64,000 bases of DNA, from positions 16,902,352 to 16,966,351 of the forward strand of contig NC_135169.1 of assembly GCF_041146795.1 (NCBI RefSeq), written 5' to 3'. The notes below the pieces were generated by a model. That model had not been told where the DNA came from, searched no databases, and worked only from the letters and a program-made list of their open reading frames with translations. Source of the DNA: Maylandia zebra. Its lineage: Eukaryota; Chordata; Actinopteri; Cichliformes; Cichlidae. This document shows, piece after piece, positions 56,555 to 64,000 of the stretch. The stretch's first letter is position 1. Each line of letters opens with the position of its first letter. The position numbers and the translations under genes were made by a program.

Positions 56555-57280
56555 GAAAGAAATAATTTACTGCTACTTTACTGTTTACTACTAATACCAT
56601 TACAGTTGATTTTAAACCAAGCATCAAACGTGATTAAAGTGCAGAATTTAACCTTGACTCAAATCGTTTAACAAAACCTTTTCACTGTCATTCAAAAATA
56701 ATACAGTGTCTGATTTTCAGGTGCTCAAATGTGATTGGACTGTTGATAGTTGTAAATGCAAGATTGCTTCTAATAATTGGAAGAGCCTCTTTTTTTTTTA
56801 TTAATGCCTGTCTAAACCCAGACTCCATAGACATCACTGAATGCTATGTTTCCTCCCTTCAGACGCTTTGTCATGCTTTTGCTGCAGTTGCCTTTCATTG
56901 CTGCTTGTTTGTTAATCTCTTTGTTCAGTTTTGTCTTCAAAACGTCTGAAACGCATGCTCTGTTGTTTGTACGCATTTACTGATTTAGCTGCTTTTAACT
57001 TGTTTTATAAAAACCCAAATTCATCAACATGAACATTTGTTAGAGCAATCTTTTAAAATTGTTTACAGGTTATATAAACTATAAATAAACAGTACGTAAA
57101 GAATAAAGTAACAATAAAGTAAAGGTTGACAATAAAGAAAAGACAAGAATTTGCTAAAAAAAAAAAAAAAAGAATTTTTTTTCAGTGAAATGCTTCCAAT
57201 TTGATTGATGGTGTTTTTGTTTTTCGGTTATTCCTTAAAAATTATTATCCCAAGGATATTATCATAAGAAGAATCATGCT
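56555..57280 (+). other. 3' flank of gene C
   Basis: 56780-56945 is paralogous to 4825-5000 after gene A. AATAAA motifs occur near 57085-57120. Confidence 0.5.
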
Positions 57281-57289
57281 TCTTTGTAG

Positions 57290-57480
57290 TTCATCTATTA
57301 ACTGCTCAGTGTAAACTGGAGAATCTACCACTGAACATGGAGAAACAACTGCAGCAAACAGAGGATATCATGAGCGTGATGACACAAAGGAAGACAAAAG
57401 TAGAACCAAAAAAGTGATTAACTTGCAACTACAGGTGGTAGAAAGCCAAAGTGATATGATTCATCTTCACACAGACTATG
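57290..57480 (+). pseudogene. Orphan 3' half of a coiled-coil exon
   Basis: Begins mid-exon (LTAQ/CSV-like codons, then ENLPLNMEKQLQQTEDIMSV), with a frameshift before LINLQLQVVESQSDMIHLHT. It aligns with the 3' ends of exon 4 in genes A and C. No upstream exons exist between it and gene C, so it is a truncated duplicate. Its 3' flank (57530-57880) matches the flank of pseudogene B. Confidence 0.75.
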
Positions 57481-57880
57481 GAGAAAGAAATAATACACAA
57501 TCTGCACTGAACCTGTGTTACTTAATGATTAACTTTATTATGTGAACTATGTATCTTAAACAATGAGTTGAATATAAGTATCATCTACAAAAAATCGATA
57601 CATTTGATTCACTTTATGATAAATTGTATTCATTTTGTTTAGTACGACAGGAGAAAATGACTTATCGCAATTGTATTTACAGAGAGATTGACAGCAGGTT
57701 AAGGTAGATGGGAATGTACTAATGCATGAAAAGGGTGGGAGAAAAATAATGGGTAATTTAAAAAGCCGAAGAATTAAAAAAATGGAAAAAAAAAAGATGG
57801 ATGGTGGGAAGTTAATGAATCATGAAGTGCAGAGGATTAGTAAGGTGGAAATGAGGGCAGACTGTTCCCTGAAGAGGGTA

Positions 57881-58234
57881 GAGTAAAAGTTCAGTTATTC
57901 CAGATGACACACCCTGTGGAAAATTTATCAAATAAAAATTAGCCCATAGCAGTGACCCAATAATTATTAAATAAAAAGAAGAATTATGAAAACTATTTGG
58001 ATGTAATTATGACTTCCATTTCTGTGTGCTGTCATTGTCACAATCCTGTGTCGAGTGACCCAGTGTTTTGTGTTGTCTTATTTTTTGATGGTTTATGATT
58101 TATGTTTAAATTCATTTAGTTTATCTTAAACACAGGCAGTGAAGACACAAGGAGTATCTAATAAACAATGAACTATAACAGAGCAAATTAGCCAAAGCAG
58201 ACTGAGCTTAAGTCTCCCTCGCCCTCCATTTGTT
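57881..58234. other. Intergenic DNA
   Basis: No gene recognised. Confidence 0.4.
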
Positions 58235-58249
58235 TCAGTAATGTCTTTA

Positions 58250-58345
58250 GCTGTGTCCCAATTTAGGGTCTGCCTTCGTAGTCTATGTTGGCCTCACCTC
58301 CAAAGACCGAGAAGGCCGGAAGTGCGAGGCTGTGAAATGGGACGG
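58250..58345. mobile_element. Partial MITE-like element
   Basis: Starts agctgtgtcccaatttaggg, related to the element at 6440-6587 (complementary ends), and includes GCCTTCGTAGTC and CCTCCAAAGACCGAGAAGG. The other end is not found. Confidence 0.4.
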
Positions 58346-58747
58346 TCTAGCCTCTGTTGCATTGCTCAGGTTGCAACTATGAAACGCTTCATACAGCATT
58401 GTTTGACAGAAATGAAGGAGAACAATTTTTTGTTCATATGTTTGCTTTTGTATGAGCTTTGTTTGATTTGATAAGTATCTGAGGCTGAGCCCACAAGACT
58501 GTAAAAACATGAACAACAGATATTTATATTTCCTGTCAGCTTAAATCTTCACTCAAAGACAAGTATCTTTGACAGTGTATATATAGATATATTATACATA
58601 AATATTGTTCATTTATTATGTTGGCATTACTAAATTTGGCTCAATGCTTTCATATATGTGTAAAAAGAAAATGTACGAGCTGTGAAAACTGTTTCTGATA
58701 GAATGAAGAGTAGACTGATATATGAAATATTCCTTTATTGGGTGAGA

Positions 58748-58870
58748 AAATCAGAATCAGAATACTTTATTGATCCCTGGGGGAAATTATTTTTTGTTAC
58801 AGTGCTCCATTTTAAACCAACATTAAGACAAGACAGACAATACGCTAATACGCTAATGACCATGTCATAA
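58748..58870 (-). mobile_element. LINE 3' tail fragment (reverse orientation)
   Basis: atcagaatcagaatacttta then ttgatccctgggggaaat, the complement of a LINE 3' end with a TTCTGATT tail. Confidence 0.6.
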
Positions 58871-59553
58871 CTGCTTTAAGTCATACAGAATAGATATCAG
58901 AGCCTTAAACAGGCTGACTTCTGCTAAATGGGTCAAACTGGGCAGAAAGTACACAAACACATAACATCCTTATAGAATATGATGTAACACTATAGATCAA
59001 CTTACCTCAGAATATATAAAGCATATAAACAATTACAGCAATATGATGCAACAAACACAGCAGTGCTACTGATCCAAAATACTCAAAGCTTCATAGAACT
59101 GAAACAAACATTTATTTTTAGCTCCATTCTGCTGCTGATACATACTTTACGTTTCTGAACATTAAACTAGTTGCTGCCTTTCATAGTGTGTAACTTGAAG
59201 GCCCTGAGTACTTTCTCCCACACTGAAAACACTGGGATGATAACATTATTTGAACATTACCTAATAAGACTGATTCAGGACAGACAATTAGTTATGTTAA
59301 ACTTTTCTAACAGTCCTTCACAAACAGGGAACAGTCTGTCTATTCTCCATCTGTCAGCTGCTGCTGGCTCTTCCTCCTCCTCTTCCTCACACACTGCTGA
59401 GTTTGTCCTGGTGGATCATCAGGGGTGCAAAGCCTCACAGATGATGTGCAGCGGTGGGTCCCTCAGTCTGTCCTCACTCTGGACACTTGCAGTCGTCACA
59501 CATGGAAATCAAATGTGTGATAAGCTGCAGGATTCAAACACAAGTGTGACTTA
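58871..59553. other. Unassigned intergenic DNA
   Basis: A serine-rich plus-strand frame (59171-59578) has no recognised domain and runs into a transposon end. No support as a gene. Confidence 0.4.
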
Positions 59554-59555
59554 TA

Positions 59556-61151
59556 CAGTGGGGCAAAAAAGTATTTAGTCAGCCACCGATTGTGCAAGTA
59601 CCCCCACTTAAAATGATGACAGAGGTCAGTAATTTGCACCAGAGGTACACTTCAACTGTGAGAGACAGAATGTGAAAAAAAAAATCCATGAATCCACATG
59701 GTAGGATTTGTAAAGAATTTATTCGTAAATTAGGGTGGAAAATAAGTATTTGGTCACCTCAAACATGGAAAATCTCTGGCTCTCACAGACCTGTAACGTC
59801 TTCTGTAAGACGATTTTCTGTCCCCCACTCGTTACCTGTATGAATGGCACCTGTTTGAACTCATCATCTGTATAAAAGACACCTGTCCACAGCCTCAAAC
59901 AGTCAGACTCCAAACTCCGCCATGGCCAAGACCAAAGAGCTTTCGAAGGACACCAGGAAAAGTATTGTAGACCTGCACCAGACTGGGAAGAGTGAATCTA
60001 CAATAGGCAAGCAGCTTGGTGTGAAAAAAATCAACTGTGGGAGCAATCATCAGAAAATGGAAGACATACAAGACCACTGATAATCTCCCTCAATCTGGGG
60101 CTCCACGCAAGATCTCATCCCGTGGGGTCAAAATGATCATGAGAACGGTGAGCAAAGATCCCAGAACCACACGGGGGGACCTGGTGAATGACCTGCAGAG
60201 AGCTGGGACCAAAGTAACAAAGGTCACCATCAGTAACACACTACAACGGCAGGGAATCAAATCCCGCAGTGCCAGACGTGTTCCGCTGCTGAAGCCAGTG
60301 CATGTCCAGGCCCGTCTGAAGTTTGCCAGAGAGCACATGGATGATACAGCAGAGGATTGGGAGAATGTCATGTGGTCAGATGAAACCAAAGTAGAACTTT
60401 TTGGTATAAACTCAACTCGTCGTATTTGGAGGACGAAGAATACTGAGTTGCATCCCAAGAACACCATACCTACTGTGAAGCATGGGGGTGGAAACATCAT
60501 GCTATGGGCTGTTTTTCTGCCAAGAGGACAGGACGACTGATCCGTGTTAAGGACAGAATGAATGGGGCCATGTATCGTGAGATTTTGAGCCAAAACCTCC
60601 TTCCATCAGTGAGAACTTTGAAGATGAAACGAGGCTGGGTCTTCCAACATGACAATGATCCAAAACACACCGCCCGGGCAACAAAGGAGTGGCTCCATTT
60701 GGCTAGGCCACTCCAGGACTTTCAGTCTCCAGACCTCAACCCCATAGAAAATCTGTGGCAGGAGTTGAAAGTCCGTGTTACTCGGCGACAGCCCCAAAAC
60801 ATCACTGCTCTCGAGAAGATCTGCATGGAGGAATGGGCCAAAATACCAGCTACTGTGTGTGCAAACCTGGTAAAGACCTATAGTAAACGATTGACCTTTG
60901 TTATTGCCAACAAAGGTTATGTTACAAAGTATTGAGTTGTATTTTTGTTATTGACCAAATACTTATTTTCCACCCTGATTTATGAATAAATTCTTTACAA
61001 ATCCTACCATGTGGATTCATGGATTTTTTTTCACATTCTGTCTCTCACAGTTGAAGTGTACCTCTGGTGCAAATTACTGACCTCTGTCATCATTTTAGGT
61101 GGGGGAACTTGCACAATCGGTGGCTGACTAAATACTTTTTTTGCCCCACTG
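59556..61151 (+). mobile_element. Tc1 transposon with about 200-bp inverted repeats
   Basis: Flanked by TA (59554-59555, 61152-61153). Termini CAGTGGGGCAAAAAAGTATT... are inverted over about 200 nt, with occasional mismatches, and carry the TAAGTATTTGGTCA inner end. One transposase gene on the plus strand. The fragment at 6924-7154 is the same family. Confidence 0.93.
59922..60935 (+). pseudogene. Tc1 transposase, frameshifted and locally inverted
   Basis: The start MAKTKELSKDTRKSIVDL lies at 59922. An A-run near 60026-60033 shifts the frame; the second frame (60037-60540) has KWKTYKTTDNLPQSGAPRKI and the first catalytic D in MWSDETKVELFG. A missing base near 60510 shifts into 60504-60935, with the second D (HDNDPKHTA) and the E in [11 protein letters not shown]. 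Between those acids, 60701-60723 is inverted relative to the expected sequence. Product length would be about 340 aa if intact. Clearly inactive. Confidence 0.88.
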
Positions 61152-61153
61152 TA

Positions 61154-62049
61154 AATACATGTTCATACTTTTATTCCACAATCAGAGAGAAAGAAACAGA
61201 GAGAGAGTGCAGGACAGACAGACAGGTGAAAGTCTCAGGTGTACACACTGCTACAAAACGGCACAAGAGAAGCAGGATTTAGTGTTTGTGTTATTACGAG
61301 TGCTAAACAAGAAGAGTTCCCAGATGGTACAGTGGACACATGTGTGACTCCTGTGATTAAAGCATCTTTTTTTTTTCAGCTTAACGAGTGAACCGTCAGC
61401 TCGTTCAAACACACGTTAAAGTCCGTTTGGCTCGACACCACCGAACAGAGGCAGCAACATAACATAGCTAACATTAACAGTGCAGTGAATCCTGCTTGTG
61501 CCGTGATATCCAGGACTGCAAACCGAGCAGCATCACTGACTTTCAGCTTGTTGTGTTGAGCTACTGTTAATATCAGAAATGTCTGGAAATGTAATCTTGT
61601 CCTTTGATTTCAACATAAGACTGAAGACTGAAGATGACATAAAAGTAAAGATTTAAACAGGTTTAGATCTATTACACTCACAGAGCACTATAGCCTGCTA
61701 ACATGGAAACTTTAAATAAAAATAAGTGTAATTTGTTCTCTTTTGATGTAATAATAGAGTCCACATAATTATCAACAGCTATATCCACCCTGGGGGATAC
61801 TGGTGAGGGAGACCATCAGGACCAAGCTGGGTTTCCTGGGTCCAGAGGTTCGGAAAAGCTTCTTCACTTTCTTTCATCACAGCTGTCCTGTGATACAAGT
61901 GATGACCTTTGACCTTCATTGGGTTTTATTTAATGTTGTCAAAGAAAACATCATATGCTCTTCATGCAGCCGAGTACATTCAGTGTTTAAAACAGAAGCT
62001 GTGCTGGTCTGATATTTCTGACACACCAAACTGAGTTACTGTTAATGCC
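61154..62049. other. Intergenic DNA
   Basis: No gene recognised. An open frame at 61803-62012 has no domain. Confidence 0.4.
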
Positions 62050-62054
62050 GATAT

Positions 62055-62262
62055 ACAATGATGATGATGTGTACTTCATTGATCCCCGTGGGGAAATTCC
62101 TCTCTGCATTTAACCCATTCCCTCAGTGAAGCAGAGGGAGCAGTGTGTAGGGGCAGTTCCTTGCCCAGGGGTACCTCAGGGTAGCCATTCAGTGGATTCA
62201 AACTCCTGACCTTTCTATCACAGGGCCACCACTCTACCTACTGAACTAATGCATAAGGTGAT
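62055..62262 (-). mobile_element. tRNA-derived SINE
   Basis: The minus strand starts TTAGTTCAGTAGGTAGAGTG (A-box region) and has GGAGTTTGAATCCAC (B-box-like), then a body with GGGCAAGGAACTGCCCC. The far end resembles the gggatcaatgaagta LINE tail, consistent with a SINE sharing a partner LINE 3' end. Confidence 0.7.
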
Positions 62263-62329
62263 TTTACAAATATCTGAAGTTTTATTGAATAGGTTGTAAA
62301 CAAATAAATGTTATCTCTGCTATGTTCAT

Positions 62330-64000
62330 TTACCCAGTTTTATTATGATTAAAGGTTAATCCTGATAAAGAGAGAGTGAAACTGCAAGGAGAATGCTTTT
62401 GCTGCTGTATACTTGTTTTATATCATTTACAGATTAAATATTATCCCTGGCAGTTTGATGTGATGTCTGACAGCCTTACTGGTTTACTCCTTATTAGATG
62501 TTTTTTTTGTCTTTGTGTCTTTTATTTCATTTTATTACTTTTCTTTTAATCATTCTTATTCACTTCTGGTGGGGGGGAAAGGGCACTGATAGAGGGTACT
62601 GATCCTAAATATATAGTACAACATATAGCATGTACACATTGTGTAAGTAAAGCAGCTACTCACACATTACATGACTATAAAAACAGATCATTTAATATTT
62701 CTTTCTCACATAAGGGCATTGCGATGATCTCTGTATTATTACATGAATTGTACTTTTTTTTAGAACGCAAGTATTAGCAAGTATATCTTTTTCTGTCTTT
62801 TTCTTTGTATCCTGTTATATCCAGATTGTATTTAAGAGATCTTTGAGAATATTTAAAAGAATCCTCAAGGGCTAATCGTATTAAATGGCCTGCATTTGTA
62901 TAGCGCTTTACTTAGTCTCTAATGACCCCAACGTGCTTTACACGTTCAGTCATCCACCCATTCACACACATACACATTCACACTGGTGATGGCAAGCTAC
63001 ATTGTAGCCACAGCCACCCTGGGGCGCACTGACAGAGGCGAGGCTGCCGGACACTGGCGCCACCAGGCCCTCTGACCACCACCAGTAGGCAAACATGGGG
63101 TTAGTATCTTGCCCAAGGATATTTGGCATGCAGCCAGGAGGCAGCCTGGGATCAAACCACCGACCTTCTGATTAGTGGCTGACCTGCTCTGCCACCTGAG
63201 CTACAGGGTTCGGGTTATTAAAAACTCAGTAACAATATTAGTAGTATATCATATACCAAGACCTATGTAAACTTAAGCACTTAAAAGATTTTAGTTAAAA
63301 TCTCTGGATTCAAATGGACTCGCGTGCACATCCAAATCACACGACCACTTTAAGATGGCAGTTCAGACATCAAACTATATCTCAGTTATTAATCATAGCA
63401 GTGGTGTGGATTTGATTGACAGTTTGATACAAATAAGTCCTACACCTTAAAAAAATAGCACATATGATGACAGACCTCAGACGGCTCACTATTTGATAAC
63501 TATGTTATCTAATTATGTGTTTACATACTTTCTCTAGATTTTGGGATTAGCTTCTGCAATCCTGAGATTTTCCCAGTACTACTGTGTCTATATAAGGACA
63601 TCCTCATACATGAGCATCATTTCTGAGACTCCTGTACCCAAAAGAAAAACACTGACAATCCACTGACCTCACCCTATGTCATCACATATAATCACATACC
63701 TGTGAGTTAGTTGGTTAGTATCCACTAACCAAACAGTACAATTAATTTAATCCTCAAAGTTTAGCGTGTTGAATGTAATAAAGTAAAGTTTAAGACTCTG
63801 TCTACAAGCTTTGCCATTTCAAACTCAGTTTTTCCTATATTTTCTCTCCCTCTCCCATAACCTTGATACTGCCTTGTCTCATTTGATCTCCTTTGAGATG
63901 TGAGAGATTTGGGGTGTTTAGCATATTTGGAGTGTGTAGTTACTGTTTTGTGTTGTTAGTGTGTAGTGTAGTCAGTAGTTTTGTTTTGTGTGTCAGAACA
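62330..64000 (+). pseudogene. Copy D: 5' part of a further coiled-coil gene, running off the window
   Basis: 62330-62560 aligns with the gene A promoter (2190-2410). 62770-62880 and 63215-63290 align with gene A exon 1 and intron 1 (2930-3100), interrupted by a SINE. 63530-63640 aligns with 3150-3240, and 63600-63800 also aligns with the gene C intron. In the exon 1 region (about 62780-62830) the signal-peptide codons are recognisable (YIFFCLFLCILLYP-like), but the ATG is deleted and the donor is lost, so this copy is probably dead unless another start is used. Exons 2-4 would lie to the right. Confidence 0.6.
62887..63211 (-). mobile_element. tRNA-derived SINE in copy D
   Basis: The minus strand begins GTAGCTCAGGTGGCAGAGCA (A box) and has GGTGGTTTGATCCC (B box) about 50 nt later. 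The body has TTGGGCAAGATACTAACCCC and the tail AGCGCTATACAAATGCAGGCC. A tattaaa word on both sides may be the target duplication. Confidence 0.8.

Noticed and set aside
59171..59578. Serine-rich 135-codon frame
   Set aside because: Runs into the Tc1 terminus and has no recognisable feature.

Overview
The window is vertebrate nuclear DNA from a ray-finned fish. Its genes are split into small phase-1 exons with GT/AG junctions. Most of the rest is transposable-element debris of teleost type: Tc1, hAT, L2/CR1, RTE-like, R2/R4-like, L1, Penelope and Ty3/gypsy remnants plus tRNA-derived SINEs. The mix suits a percomorph such as a cichlid, but the species cannot be settled from the sequence alone.

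Two host gene families alternate here. Family 1, on the minus strand, is an Fc-receptor-like (FCRL) immunoglobulin receptor. One complete 7-exon gene runs from 38440 down to 26057 (278 aa: split signal peptide, two Ig domains, TM, short tail with a switch-type tyrosine motif). The first exon of a second gene lies at 134-104, with the rest beyond the left edge. Family 2, on the plus strand, is a small membrane protein with a signal peptide, a tiny ectodomain, one TM segment and a long cytoplasmic coiled coil. Gene A (2918-4491, 253 aa) and gene C (53295-56554, 251 aa) look intact. Copy B (about 7960-10574) is decayed, 57290-57480 is an orphan piece of the coiled-coil exon, and copy D (from about 62330) runs off the right edge. 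I do not recognise family 2 as a named gene. The FCRL first exons and the coiled-coil genes are arranged head to head, and their promoter regions share AGGAAGT (ETS/PU.1-like) sites, suggesting a leukocyte-expressed cluster grown by duplication of a divergent pair.

Layout: 0-13 kb holds the FCRL exon 1, gene A, pseudogene B and LINE/hAT/Tc1 debris. 13-25.8 kb is almost all transposons, including a DD37E-spaced Tc1 element inside a Penelope fragment and a three-layer nest (solo LTR, hAT, smaller element) at 19.36-21.69 kb. 26-38.4 kb is the FCRL gene, whose first intron carries a nearly 8 kb L1 with both reading frames open. 38.6-52 kb is non-LTR and LTR debris. 52-58 kb is gene C and its orphan exon. 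58-64 kb has a Tc1 element with a small internal inversion, two SINEs and the start of copy D.

No bacterial-type operons, CRISPR arrays, rRNA or genuine tRNA genes were seen.
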